Below the pieces are notes generated by a model. That model searched no databases. It worked only from the letters and a program-made list of their open reading frames with translations, and had not been told where the DNA came from. Below, piece by piece: positions 1 through 8,267 of a stretch of DNA of 35,699 nt. Origin of the DNA: Psychrobacter okhotskensis (GTDB taxonomy: Bacteria > Pseudomonadota > Gammaproteobacteria > Pseudomonadales > Moraxellaceae); NCBI RefSeq assembly GCF_013248965.1, contig NZ_JABRVQ010000030.1:1-35699 (forward strand), given 5' to 3'. The translations under genes and the position numbers were made by a program. Numbering within the stretch: the stretch's first letter is position 1; the number at the start of each line of letters is the position of its first letter.

Positions 1-84
1 GACATTGAGAACAAACTAAATAACAGACCAAGAAAACGCTTAGGGTTTAAAACGCCTATGCAGGCGTTCTATAATATTAATTAG
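1..84 (+). pseudogene. IS30-family transposase, C-terminal end only (cut by window edge)
   Basis: Reading from base 1 gives an open frame that includes NKLNNRPRKRLGFKTP and ends at TAG 82-84. LNNRPRK-LG-KTP followed by an aromatic segment is the characteristic C-terminus of IS30-family DDE transposases, which move insertion sequences by cut-and-paste or circle intermediates. Family members often end in a short VAL-containing tail. Here SVALGVLI followed by a stop is readable from base 83 in the next frame, so the last residues may have been displaced by a one-base change. Most of the gene lies outside the window, so whether the element is active cannot be judged. Confidence 0.75.
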
Positions 85-112
85 CGTTGCACTTGGTGTG
101 TTAATCTAAGTT
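83..112. mobile_element. Probable right terminal region of the IS30-family element
   Basis: The transposase stop is followed by TTGCACTTGGTGTGTTAATC. A TTGCACTT block overlapping the 3' end of the transposase gene is typical of IS30-family inverted repeats. The exact end cannot be fixed without the left end or an empty site; I place it near base 112. Confidence 0.4.
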
Positions 113-128
113 TGCTAAAAATAGCTGA

Positions 129-239
129 GTAATTTCTATATTAAGGTCTGCTAAACATTCGACCGTGGCACTGCTGCCTTCTGGTGAATATTCAACAGAT
201 CCTAACAGCTTCACTGAAAATTACTGGCTAAAAGATTAA
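129..239 (+). pseudogene. 3' remnant of an unidentified protein-coding gene next to the IS30 end
   Basis: After a TGA at 126-128 an open frame runs to TAA 237-239. It encodes about 36 residues of ordinary composition, including LLPSGEYSTDPNSFTENYW and ending LKD. It has no start codon with a ribosome binding site. It begins just beyond the inferred IS end and stops 7 bases before the convergent cytochrome gene. The simplest reading is the C-terminus of a gene interrupted by the IS insertion. I do not recognise the family, and a chance open frame of this length cannot be excluded. Confidence 0.4.
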
Positions 240-245
240 ACTGTG

Positions 246-878
246 TTAATCATCACTTGGGTCCCCAGCTGGTGGATTGGCATGCCGCAGCTCTGCCACA
301 TCCTCGGCAGTGACGGTATCGGTAAAGCCATTCAAATCGCTGACCACATATTGAGTCACTGCAGCTATCTGCTCATTATTCATCATTCCATGGAATGAGG
401 GCATACCGCGGAAGCCATTAATCAAGATATCAATGATGTAGTACTTCGATTGCATTTTGCTGTTATTAGCCAGTGGCGGATAATAACCTGCACCGTAAGC
501 GCCCTCGCCTTTATGCATATGACACGCCGCACAAGAGTCATGATACAGCTTGGCACCATCTGTTGTCACAAAGCCATTGGTTCCTTCAAACTTTGCGTCC
601 CACTTAGCAATACTTGGATCATTGTCCATAGTGGGCAGTGAGCTGTTATCGACGATATTGATAGGAGGTGCTGTAAGCTCTTCACGACTCATATAGACGC
701 CGCCCCAAGCGCCCGTATTACGGCTCGCCTGATAGTCATCCGTTGTGATACCTTCTTTCTCTTGTTCGCTAGCCACTGTCTCTACATCATCTGACTGTTG
801 ACTACAACCTAACAGTGCTGCACTGCTCATCACACTCAGCAACATCACAGTCAGCAGTTTGGGTGTCATGTTTTTCAT
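246..878 (-). CDS. Monoheme cytochrome c lipoprotein
   Basis: A 210-residue protein from the chosen start. Residues 1-25 form a lipoprotein signal with lipobox LLGC (Cys25), so the mature protein should be lipid-anchored and periplasm-facing. The single class I cytochrome c domain has heme motif CAACH at 116-120 and a likely axial Met in GMPSF near 159. It starts 88 bases after the stop of the flavin amine oxidase on the same strand, so it is a plausible electron acceptor for that enzyme. ATG 878 gives a normal-length signal peptide. ATG 923 has a better Shine-Dalgarno (AGAGG five bases upstream) and adds a Lys-rich 15-residue extension. The open frame reaches 1010, but that start overlaps the upstream gene. 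Family assignment is firm; the partner is inferred from context. Confidence 0.88.
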   Translation of the reverse strand: MKNMTPKLLTVMLLSVMSSAALLGCSQQSDDVETVASEQEKEGITTDDYQASRNTGAWGGVYMSREELTAPPINIVDNSSLPTMDNDPSIAKWDAKFEGTNGFVTTDGAKLYHDSCAACHMHKGEGAYGAGYYPPLANNSKMQSKYYIIDILINGFRGMPSFHGMMNNEQIAAVTQYVVSDLNGFTDTVTAEDVAELRHANPPAGDPSDD

Positions 879-966
879 GACTTTTTTCTTCAAGATTGCC
901 TTCTTCACGATTGCATTGTCCATGATAGCCTCTGAATTTTTATAGTTATCCATATTAACCAAATAT

Positions 967-2568
967 TTAACCGAGCATTTTTGCTTTTTGATGTAGGCGC
1001 TTTGCGGCATCCATACCAGATAAAATAGCGCCCTCTTGCCACGCTGGAATATGTGAACAATGCTCGCCCGTCAGTACAATACGGTTATCAATGCTGCACA
1101 AAGTGTCGTAATGCTGACGACGAGTTGATTCATTCCAAATTCCATAACAACCGAGCGTCCACGGGATACGATGCCATACTACTGACGTACCGGCGCGGAA
1201 CTCTTTTGTATACTGGGGATGAATATACTTACCGTAAGCGAGCGCGACATTGATACGTTCTTGCGGCGTCAAAGTATTAAACTTATAAGATGTCGGGCCG
1301 TAACCATAGGCTCCTAGTAGCACTCCAGTACCATCTTTAAACATATTCTGTGAAGGATAGGCAATCTGTGCAATGGGCATATCGGTATAGGTCAATCCAC
1401 CAAATATCCACTCGTCTTCTTCCCAAAAGCGGCGATTAAACTCTAAGCCAACTTTATAAGAAGTCTCATAAGGTACTGCCGCCATGGCTTCTTTCATCGG
1501 TTTTGAGACGTTAATATCCATTTGCGTCAGCACCGTTAGCGGGATATTACACACGCACCAATCGGCACGTATGGTTTTGGTTGCCCCGTCTGGGCTGTTG
1601 CTATCGACATAATCGACAGTTACACCGCTTTCATCTTGATGAATTTTGGTTACTTTTGCGTTAAACTCAATCATATCGCGACATTCGCGGGTAAAGGCAT
1701 CACCGATTTTGCCCATGCCGCCTACTGGCTGAAACATGGTTGGTTGGTGACCATAGGTCATATGATTGCCATAAATATCCGCCCACATGCCTGAATCTAA
1801 GATTTCACTGATAGGCAAAGGCTTTGACGGTTTTGCATCAGGCATCAAGCCACCACCGGGAAAGACACTAAAACCGCGATGCTTACTGGTCTCATTACTG
1901 GCGCGATAACGATAATCTTTATCGAGCACACCCCAACCTTTTAAGCCTTCAAGCAGCTTTTCTTTATCCTCAGTATTAACCGAGCGATCAAGACCACCAA
2001 CGTTAACTGACTTTGACAACAGCTCAGCCACATGGCCTTGAATATCATTTTTTACATCACCCAAACGCTGTGGGACACCATCAAAATGAGTGGTACGGTG
2101 CAGATAGGCACGATCATTGGTTTGAATAAAGGGCTGCATCTCGACGCCGAACTGTTTGCAATAATGAAAGACAGCATAGTGATGACTGGGCAGACGCCAC
2201 GGTCCACCATTAAAATAATTACCCTCTTCAAAATCACAGGTCACTTCTTCGCCACCCAGCTCAGTATATTTGTCCCCGCTGTTGAGTGTCCAGCTACGAC
2301 CACCACCACGGTTTTGGAACTCAAGTACTTTGACATCGTAGCCCGCTTTGCGTAGCTCATACGCCGCAGTTAACCCACCAAGACCGGCACCAAGAATGAC
2401 AATACTAGCGCCTGCAGGTGCACCCTTAAGATCCATGGTTTCTTTAAAGCTCGATTCAGAAGCAAACCCAAGGGTCGTCATCGCTTGATACATCGCGGTT
2501 GCACCCGCTGTTTTACCGATCATCGAGAGCAGCTGGCGCCGCGTTGGTGATTGAAGCATATCTTTCAT
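967..2568 (-). CDS. Flavin-containing amine oxidase/dehydrogenase, Tat-exported
   Basis: A 533-residue FAD enzyme of the monoamine oxidase superfamily. The N-terminus carries a twin-arginine pattern (TRRQLL, residues 9-14) ahead of a moderately hydrophobic stretch, indicating export of the folded flavoprotein. The Rossmann motif GAGLGGLTAAYEL lies near 60-72, the GGRSWT FAD motif near 89-94, and the C-terminal FAD segment with LTGEHCSHIPAWQEGA near 500. ATG 2568 has AAGGA seven bases upstream; a further in-frame start at 2610 lacks one. The gene lies between two cytochrome c genes on the same strand. NicA2-type flavin amine oxidases are established precedents for periplasmic enzymes that reduce cytochrome c rather than O2. 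The substrate (polyamine, aromatic amine or other) cannot be read from the sequence. Confidence 0.85.
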   Translation of the reverse strand: MKDMLQSPTRRQLLSMIGKTAGATAMYQAMTTLGFASESSFKETMDLKGAPAGASIVILGAGLGGLTAAYELRKAGYDVKVLEFQNRGGGRSWTLNSGDKYTELGGEEVTCDFEEGNYFNGGPWRLPSHHYAVFHYCKQFGVEMQPFIQTNDRAYLHRTTHFDGVPQRLGDVKNDIQGHVAELLSKSVNVGGLDRSVNTEDKEKLLEGLKGWGVLDKDYRYRASNETSKHRGFSVFPGGGLMPDAKPSKPLPISEILDSGMWADIYGNHMTYGHQPTMFQPVGGMGKIGDAFTRECRDMIEFNAKVTKIHQDESGVTVDYVDSNSPDGATKTIRADWCVCNIPLTVLTQMDINVSKPMKEAMAAVPYETSYKVGLEFNRRFWEEDEWIFGGLTYTDMPIAQIAYPSQNMFKDGTGVLLGAYGYGPTSYKFNTLTPQERINVALAYGKYIHPQYTKEFRAGTSVVWHRIPWTLGCYGIWNESTRRQHYDTLCSIDNRIVLTGEHCSHIPAWQEGAILSGMDAAKRLHQKAKMLG

Positions 2569-2775
2569 AATAATGTCCTTAAAGTAGACGTCGTGTATAA
2601 CGGTAGACAATCATGTCTGGCATTTTGCTTTTATTATCGGTTCAGTTTATATCGAACCTTTGTCTTCTTGCCAAGCCTTAGTGCACTACCGTTTTAGCCT
2701 TAATTTTCGTCCTGTAATCAGCGTCTAATACGCCTTTATATTTTTGGTTCGACCATTTATTTAGAGATAGTCAAA

Positions 2776-4230
2776 CTAAGCGCGGCGTCTGGAGCGGAAG
2801 ATAGCGCGAATGATAAACGCGATAATAGCAATCGCGACGATAATACCTATTATCGCTAGTAAGCCTGCGTACTTAATCAAAAAAGGCTTATCAACACTAG
2901 TATTTGCGATACGATCAACATCGCCGGCGCTCACATCACTGCTGGCAAGACCTCCAAAATTCACCCGTACGTAGTTGGTGATACCAGCGATTTGCTCACT
3001 ATTTAACTCGTCTGAAAATCCTGGCATGATAGGCGAGGTATTGGTCGCACTCTCCACCCCATGCAAAATCATATTAACCAGCGCATCGGGCTTATCACGG
3101 CGGACACTACTCAGACCAACGATAGGCGCATAGCGAGCATCAGGCTGAGCATAGCCGTTAACACCATGACAGCTACCACAAGCAGCTAAATATAACGCTT
3201 TTGGCGAATTATTGCCGTTACTTACCTCTGCTTTCGCTTGGGCTAAATACTCTTTTTGCGCCAACAAGTCATGCGTGATAGATTCGTTTATTGGCGTTGG
3301 TAGGCGCGATACATCTACTGCAGACACTGTATCTTCGGTTTGGACAGCAGGTACGGCTTTTAGATAAGACGCAATGGCGCTTAAGTCTTCATTTTTTAAG
3401 TAGCGGGTACTGTGGGCGACCGCTTCACCCATGGGGCCACCAGCGTATGCACGTTGATCAAGCTCGCCTGTACGCAGATAAGTGACGATATCTTGCTCAC
3501 TCCAGCTACCGATACCGCTTGACTCATCTGGGGTAATATTTGGCGCATGCCAGTTGCCGAGCTGAGCACCAGATAGGTACATACTCTTATCAAAACCCAT
3601 CGTACTATTACGTGGGGTATGGCAAGTGCCACAGTGCTCTAGATTATTGACCAGATATTCACCGCGTTTTTGGGTCTCGTTCAGTCCGTCGCGCTTTTCA
3701 GTAGACGGTACGTTGAGAAAGTTCCAACCCAACATTAAGCTGCGAATATTAAAAGGAAATGGCAGATCCGTTTTTTCTTCGGGGGCTTCGTCAACCGCTG
3801 GTACCGTCTGTAAATAAGCAAACAGCGCACTGATGTCTTCCTCTTTCATGCCGCTGTAAGAAGGATATGGCATGGCAGGATAAAGCATATGGTCAGGCGC
3901 ACGACCTTTTTGCAGCGCATTCTTTAAGTCCGCTTCGGTATAGTCGCCGATACCGTAACGTTTGGATGGGGTGATATTGGTGGAATAGATCTCTCCCATG
4001 GGGGTCTCGATTGCCGTCCCGCCGGTATAGTCCTCGCCGTGACAGGCCATACAGTCAGCAGCGCGAGCAATATAAGCACCGCGATTGACAAGCTCACTAT
4101 TGGCGGGGCTGACATTAGGTAGGCTTGCGTTGGGCAAGCTCGCATTAGGAAGGTTGACACCTTCAGCCATGACGGCGCTGGAGGTGATACCAATGGCTAG
4201 CATTGATAACATCACAGAGAGTGGCTTCAT
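2776..4230 (-). CDS. Triheme cytochrome c, C-terminally membrane-anchored
   Basis: A 484-residue protein with a Sec signal peptide (cleavage near VMAEG, residues 20-24) and three CXXCH motifs: CMACH at 60-64, CGTCH near 199 and CGSCH near 351. The C-terminus (about 450-475) is one hydrophobic helix followed by RSRRR, which would anchor the protein with its domains in the periplasm. The layout matches the cytochrome subunit of membrane alcohol and gluconate dehydrogenases, which pass electrons to ubiquinone or terminal oxidases. A short repeat LPNAS-LPNAS-LPNVS lies between the signal and the first heme domain. Start 4230 has GAGGATATT directly before ATG. It is the first gene of the amine oxidase cluster, with 207 bases to the next start, and probably links that enzyme to the respiratory chain. 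Confidence 0.88.
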   Translation of the reverse strand: MKPLSVMLSMLAIGITSSAVMAEGVNLPNASLPNASLPNVSPANSELVNRGAYIARAADCMACHGEDYTGGTAIETPMGEIYSTNITPSKRYGIGDYTEADLKNALQKGRAPDHMLYPAMPYPSYSGMKEEDISALFAYLQTVPAVDEAPEEKTDLPFPFNIRSLMLGWNFLNVPSTEKRDGLNETQKRGEYLVNNLEHCGTCHTPRNSTMGFDKSMYLSGAQLGNWHAPNITPDESSGIGSWSEQDIVTYLRTGELDQRAYAGGPMGEAVAHSTRYLKNEDLSAIASYLKAVPAVQTEDTVSAVDVSRLPTPINESITHDLLAQKEYLAQAKAEVSNGNNSPKALYLAACGSCHGVNGYAQPDARYAPIVGLSSVRRDKPDALVNMILHGVESATNTSPIMPGFSDELNSEQIAGITNYVRVNFGGLASSDVSAGDVDRIANTSVDKPFLIKYAGLLAIIGIIVAIAIIAFIIRAIFRSRRRA

Positions 4231-4800
4231 AATATCCTCATATAGCTGGCATCTAGGGTGTTTTAATTATTTTTAGCACATAATATCTATTATTTAGCAG
4301 TATCCATTCATTGTTTGGCAATATCTAAGTCTTTGCCTATGAGGCATCTATGAAGATTAGTTACCGTAGAATGTCTGCCTTCACCACTAATGTAAAACTA
4401 TTTTGCTGTTATTGCTTAAATAGTAACTTAACCACCCTATTTTTTTACAAAAATAAAAGATTTTATCATTAGAGGTTGGGTTTTATTATTCAAACCATAT
4501 ATTCATATTATTATTAACAACGATAAAAAATTCCTTTTAAAAACAATTACTAATAAATATCAACTGCTTTATCTGTTTTTTATAATGACGAAATTTTAGT
4601 AATAAAACTCAATAATTCTATTTTTTGACTGTTATTTTTAATTTCGAGCGTACATAATAGATACATAGTGCAGAAACCATACTATGTCTACGCTTCACAT
4701 TATACTGAGGTATATATGAGGTTAGCCGTTGCATAATGCGGTAATTTGTTTATGATGAACGCTGTTTTTAATGCTGGCAATTGTGTCCTGAGATACCATT
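4231..4800. other. AT-rich intergenic region upstream of the cytochrome cluster
   Basis: About 570 very AT-rich bases separate the triheme cytochrome start (minus strand) from the small lipoprotein gene (plus strand), so promoters for both should lie here. A TTGACT hexamer occurs near 4626, but no well-spaced -10 box follows. A six-codon frame (MRLAVA) at about 4716 follows GAGG and could be a leader peptide or chance. No RNA gene or convincing operator was seen. Confidence 0.4.
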
Positions 4801-4926
4801 ATGAAATCCTTTGTCATGACCTACATACTCTCGGCAGCGCTACTATTAAGCGCATGCCAATCTTTTCAATTTGTCGAAAACCCCATTCCTGTCAAACCAT
4901 TACCCGCTAAAAACCTTAGTAAATAA
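4801..4926 (+). CDS. Small lipoprotein, 41 residues
   Basis: The frame starts MKSFVMTYILSAALLLSACQ, a complete lipoprotein signal with lipobox LSAC (Cys19), leaving a mature peptide of about 23 residues rich in Pro, Lys and Phe. It ends at TAA 4924-4926, only 18 bases before a strong intrinsic terminator, as expected for a short monocistronic gene. The ribosome binding site is weak (GAGATACCATT before ATG). It resembles in kind the tiny outer-membrane lipoproteins of gammaproteobacteria (entericidin or LppL size class), but I do not recognise a family. An overlapping frame from 4752 lacks a signal peptide and a ribosome binding site and is less credible. Confidence 0.6.
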   Translation: MKSFVMTYILSAALLLSACQSFQFVENPIPVKPLPAKNLSK

Positions 4927-4943
4927 TTTTACTAATGGCAATA

Positions 4944-4978
4944 AAAAAAGCAGCTATCAAATTGATGTCTGCTTTTTT
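4944..4978 (+). terminator. Intrinsic terminator of the small lipoprotein gene
   Basis: Inverted arms AAAAAAGCAG (4944-4953) and CTGCTTTTTT (4969-4978) form a 10-bp stem around a 15-base loop that itself contains ATCAAATTGAT. The T-run forms the downstream side for plus-strand transcripts. Confidence 0.8.
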
Positions 4979-5030
4979 ATTTATTAGGGCGTGTCATGAT
5001 TTTAATAATGGTGATAAAAAGGAGATAAAT

Positions 5031-5099
5031 TTGCAGTCCAAAGAGGAAATAGTGCCGTTAATTTCTGATTATATTGCAAGTCTCAGTTACGACAATTAA
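5031..5099 (+). CDS. Possible 22-residue ORF with TTG start
   Basis: AAGGAGATAAA lies immediately before TTG 5031, and the frame runs 22 codons (LQSKEEIVPLISDYIASLSY, then DN) to TAA 5097-5099. The Shine-Dalgarno is unusually good, but the spacing is short and the peptide is tiny. It follows the 4944-4978 terminator, so it would need its own promoter. It could be a microprotein, a relic gene start or chance. Confidence 0.2.
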   Translation: MQSKEEIVPLISDYIASLSYDN

Positions 5100-5131
5100 T
5101 CCTTATTTATGCTAATAAAGGCAATCTGACT

Positions 5132-5749
5132 TTAGCCAACTGCAATGACTGGTCGATGCTTGATAATGGTCTTGGCTAAATGATCACCAAACCAGATAGC
5201 CGTATCGATATCACCTTTACCAGGGGTTTCCTCAGGAGGGCCGTCAAGGGATTGCGTCATGAGCCCCAAAAAGCTCGACAGACGATTTAAATCATGCGAT
5301 TCATGACCTGTCGGCATCAAGGGTAAACCGATCCAATTCATGCCGTGCTGCATGGTATACAAACAGATCTGTTGTAAGACGGCCAATTTATCACCGCTAA
5401 GACCGCCCGAATTGGCAAAACCTGCGGCCCACTTACCTTCCCATTTGCGATGGTACCAACGCTGTGAGGTCTCATCCATAAAGGTTTTAAATCCAGCAGT
5501 CACGCTACCCATATAGACGGCACTACCAAAAACCAGCAGATCTGCCTGATCCAAAAAATCCCAGTCGACATCATGAACATCGACGGCTCTTGCCTGCGCT
5601 TCTGGTAATTGTTGGCGCGCACCCATAACGATCGCTTCGGCCACACGCTTGGTATGACCATAATTGCTATGATAAATGACGGCAATCGATACGCTCGTTG
5701 CGTCATCAGTCGCTATGGAGGTTGAAGATGCTGTGGCAGATGTATTCAT
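5132..5749 (-). CDS. Flavodoxin-family FMN protein (NAD(P)H:quinone reductase-like)
   Basis: A 205-residue protein with a flavodoxin-like fold. The first strand and phosphate loop read IYHSNYGHTKRVAEAI (about 25-40). The second FMN loop is GSAVYMGSVTAGFKTFMDE (about 75-93), and GFANSGGLSGDK supplies the third binding loop. These match FMN-binding flavodoxin or WrbA-like proteins, which carry out two-electron reduction of quinones or act as electron carriers in the cytosol. Length is close to WrbA (about 200). The first 20 residues are Ser/Thr/Ala-rich and disordered-looking. It is alone on this strand, 83 bases downstream of pgeF. The ribosome binding site before 5749 is weak (AGAG). The exact enzyme name is unsure. 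Confidence 0.75.
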   Translation of the reverse strand: MNTSATASSTSIATDDATSVSIAVIYHSNYGHTKRVAEAIVMGARQQLPEAQARAVDVHDVDWDFLDQADLLVFGSAVYMGSVTAGFKTFMDETSQRWYHRKWEGKWAAGFANSGGLSGDKLAVLQQICLYTMQHGMNWIGLPLMPTGHESHDLNRLSSFLGLMTQSLDGPPEETPGKGDIDTAIWFGDHLAKTIIKHRPVIAVG

Positions 5750-5832
5750 ACAAACTCTAATAATGGCTATAAATAATTAAATAGAAATAAAATGGCTCAA
5801 GCGTACTTAGTATTGATCAGCGACTAGCAAAT

Positions 5833-6861
5833 TCATACCAACTCAGTATCTGACTCAGTATCTGACTGGGTGGAAGCACGGCGCACAATCACTAGCGCCA
5901 TCCGTCCCGTCGCTGGTTGCTGCAAATGCGTCTGACGCCGATAAGAGTAATAACGGTCATCGCCGTAACTACAGCCTATAGCAGACTCATTACATAACGT
6001 CATACCAGCAGCAGTTAATTGGTCAGCGGCAAGTCTTGGTAAGTTTAGCTTGATGTTATCCGCATTTACTTTGGCATAATTTGCGAGTTTATCAACGGTC
6101 TTATGTAAGCACTGAGGATTAACATCCGAATTTTTACTAGTATCAGTATGGCTATCATCACCGGTTTGGTTTGCAGAATCCATCACGTAGCGCGCATCGA
6201 AGCGCTCGATATTTGCTGACGTTAATAACTGACTGTCTACGCAACCTGCCAGTAGCTTATCGCGGACTTGACTACCCACTTCATAATTCTGCTGGCTAAT
6301 ACAGACGCCAATCCATGCCATAATTTGCCCTGAGTCGGTAAAGCGCTCAGCAGTTGCTTGGATGACGCCACAAGCCAGCCCTTGCCAACCTGCGTGAATG
6401 GCGGCAATTTTACCACTTGCAGGTTGATATAAAACAATAGGCACGCAGTCGGCAGTCATTATCGCTAAACCAACACCCTGCTGCTGACTCAGTATAGCAT
6501 CAGCCGCTAGCGGTTGCATACTTAAGGCAGTGGCGTCGATATGATGAATATCATTGCCATGTACTTGATTGACCCAATGCAATCTTTTGATAGGAGCATT
6601 TTGCGCACTCGTTGATGGCAAGCTGTTCAATTTCTCATTAATCGCCGTCAAGAGACGCATGCGATTGTCTAAAACCTTTGCCGCATCATCGTTTACATGC
6701 AAGCCCAAATTAAGCGCGCCATAGCTCGCCTGCCCTAGCTCATGCATTTGCTGACTGTTTGTATCAGCTGCACATTTATTACCATTGGCAAGTGCGGCGG
6801 TCTGAAAAACCGCCACATCGTCTAGTTGTGCTAGCAATGTCATAGGAAGCTTACTTTTCAT
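5833..6861 (-). CDS. pgeF: PgeF/YfiH laccase-domain protein (peptidoglycan editing factor)
   Basis: A 342-residue protein of the multi-copper polyphenol oxidase/YfiH family, which hydrolyses mis-incorporated dipeptide UDP-MurNAc intermediates and also shows purine-nucleoside phosphorylase and adenosine deaminase activity in homologues. The metal-ligand motifs are present: HWVNQVHGNDIHHI, MTADCVPIVLY and AAIHAGWQGLACG. At 342 residues it is about 100 longer than the usual 240, because of extra N-terminal residues, a polar insert (TGDDSHTDTSKNSDVN) and a DTESDTELV tail. The tail is encoded partly by a short direct repeat near 5840-5866. It lies downstream of rluD on the same strand, as in many gammaproteobacteria. 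ATG 6861 is preferred; the frame extends to a TTG at 6909 with no better ribosome binding site. Confidence 0.9.
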   Translation of the reverse strand: MKSKLPMTLLAQLDDVAVFQTAALANGNKCAADTNSQQMHELGQASYGALNLGLHVNDDAAKVLDNRMRLLTAINEKLNSLPSTSAQNAPIKRLHWVNQVHGNDIHHIDATALSMQPLAADAILSQQQGVGLAIMTADCVPIVLYQPASGKIAAIHAGWQGLACGVIQATAERFTDSGQIMAWIGVCISQQNYEVGSQVRDKLLAGCVDSQLLTSANIERFDARYVMDSANQTGDDSHTDTSKNSDVNPQCLHKTVDKLANYAKVNADNIKLNLPRLAADQLTAAGMTLCNESAIGCSYGDDRYYSYRRQTHLQQPATGRMALVIVRRASTQSDTESDTELV

Positions 6862-6923
6862 GGCGTCTCTACCATCTCTCTCGTCACAGAAATACGTACT
6901 TAAGGCCAATTAGTCAAAAGCAT

Positions 6924-8267
6924 TTATTCAGGATCGTAACCATCACCTAACACAGCCATCAACTGCTGCATGTCTTCAGGGATTGGCGTAGTGACTTCGA
7001 TATCTTCGCCCGTCGTTGGATGAACAAAACCCAAAGTATAAGCATGCAATGCCTGTCTTGGGAAGTTAGTAATCGCTTGACGCTGCGCCTCTGTGAGACC
7101 TGCCCGCAGTTGACGACGACCACCATAGACGCGATCGCCGACGATCGGATAGGTAATATGACTCAAATGCACGCGAATCTGGTGGGTGCGACCCGTCTCA
7201 AGACCCACATCTAGCAGACAGTAATTGTCATTAAGAGCCGTCACATTTAACAAATGCGTGACCGCTTCGCGACCAGCAGTCATGACCGTCATTTTGGTAC
7301 GCTGATTGCGATGGCGACCAATGGGCGCATCAATACGACGATGACGCAGCAGACTTGCCGCATCGCCAGCGACGACACACTGGTAATGACGATAGACAGA
7401 CTTGTCTTTCAGTTGCTCCATCAATGCCAATTGCGCAGGTTTGGTCTTGCCAATAAGCAACAATCCAGAAGTGTCTTTGTCAATACGATGCACCAGACCG
7501 GCACGCGGAAGATGGTGCTGCTGCGGATAGTGATACAGCAACGCATTGACCAAAGTACCTGTCTGATTGCCAGCACCAGGATGAACCACCATACCGACGG
7601 GCTTATTAATCACCAAGACATCATCGTCTTCATAGACCACATCGATATCGATATCTTCTGGTTGATCTTCCCCATGCGGCTGCAGCGTCGTTGACAGATG
7701 TATCACATCGCCCGCTTTGACCCGAATCTTGGGCTTTTGCACGCTATCGTTATAGAGTAAGCTGCCGTCGCTGATCCAGCCTTGCAACTGCGCACGCGAA
7801 AAGTCGGTAAACACCAGTGATGCCAATTTATCGATACGGAGACCTGCTTGTTCTTCGGTGACGGCATAGGTTACATCGATAACGACGGGTACCGCTTGCC
7901 CTGCAGTCGACGCTTCATAATCAGCATCATCATCGTCGTCACTGTCATCAATACCTTCGTCAGCCTCATCCGTTTCATAGTCCTCAATCATCTCGTCATC
8001 GAGTCTATCACTATCTTTTGAGACACTGCCTTCTGAAACAGTACCTTCTGACGCTTGTGACAGGGTATCGTCTGCGATGAAATCATCGGATACCGTCTCT
8101 GCGTTTATGCGGTCATCAGTTTCTAGCGGCTTAGCATCTGATGATTCGTTATTTTTTAAAACTTTATTTGACATGGAAGGCTCTTGCGCTGATAAATCAG
8201 TATCTAGCGATTGATTCGATGGTAAATGGGTGGTCATAGTATTATTATTCATAACAGATTTAGACAT
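6924..8267 (-). CDS. rluD: 23S rRNA pseudouridine synthase RluD
   Basis: RluA-family pseudouridine synthase that modifies helix 69 of 23S rRNA (positions 1911/1915/1917 in E. coli). An S4 RNA-binding domain starts at AGLRIDKLASLVF. The catalytic motif HRIDKDTSGLLLIGKT carries the essential Asp, and the GRTHQIRVHL and GDRVYGG motifs follow. The enzyme core is normal, but it is preceded by about 130 residues of Ser/Glu/Asp-rich low complexity, including DDSDDDDDADYE, that E. coli RluD (326 residues) lacks. Start 8267 has CAGG upstream; an in-frame ATG at 8282 has no visible ribosome binding site. rluD is divergent from bamD and followed by pgeF, the usual gammaproteobacterial order. Confidence 0.92.
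   Translation of the reverse strand: MSKSVMNNNTMTTHLPSNQSLDTDLSAQEPSMSNKVLKNNESSDAKPLETDDRINAETVSDDFIADDTLSQASEGTVSEGSVSKDSDRLDDEMIEDYETDEADEGIDDSDDDDDADYEASTAGQAVPVVIDVTYAVTEEQAGLRIDKLASLVFTDFSRAQLQGWISDGSLLYNDSVQKPKIRVKAGDVIHLSTTLQPHGEDQPEDIDIDVVYEDDDVLVINKPVGMVVHPGAGNQTGTLVNALLYHYPQQHHLPRAGLVHRIDKDTSGLLLIGKTKPAQLALMEQLKDKSVYRHYQCVVAGDAASLLRHRRIDAPIGRHRNQRTKMTVMTAGREAVTHLLNVTALNDNYCLLDVGLETGRTHQIRVHLSHITYPIVGDRVYGGRRQLRAGLTEAQRQAITNFPRQALHAYTLGFVHPTTGEDIEVTTPIPEDMQQLMAVLGDGYDPE

Noticed and set aside
4752..4920. Alternative frame overlapping the small lipoprotein gene
   Set aside because: No Shine-Dalgarno, no signal peptide or other protein-like feature; the lipoprotein frame explains the region better.
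4986..5000. AGGGCGTGTCATGA as a second copy of the right-edge repeat terminus
   Set aside because: It shares only GGGCGTGT with the sequence at 35590; following bases diverge, so this is too short to call a repeat.
7254..7694. 146-codon plus-strand ORF antisense to rluD
   Set aside because: It lies fully opposite the conserved pseudouridine synthase domain, with Met/Arg/His-rich shadow composition and no ribosome binding site.
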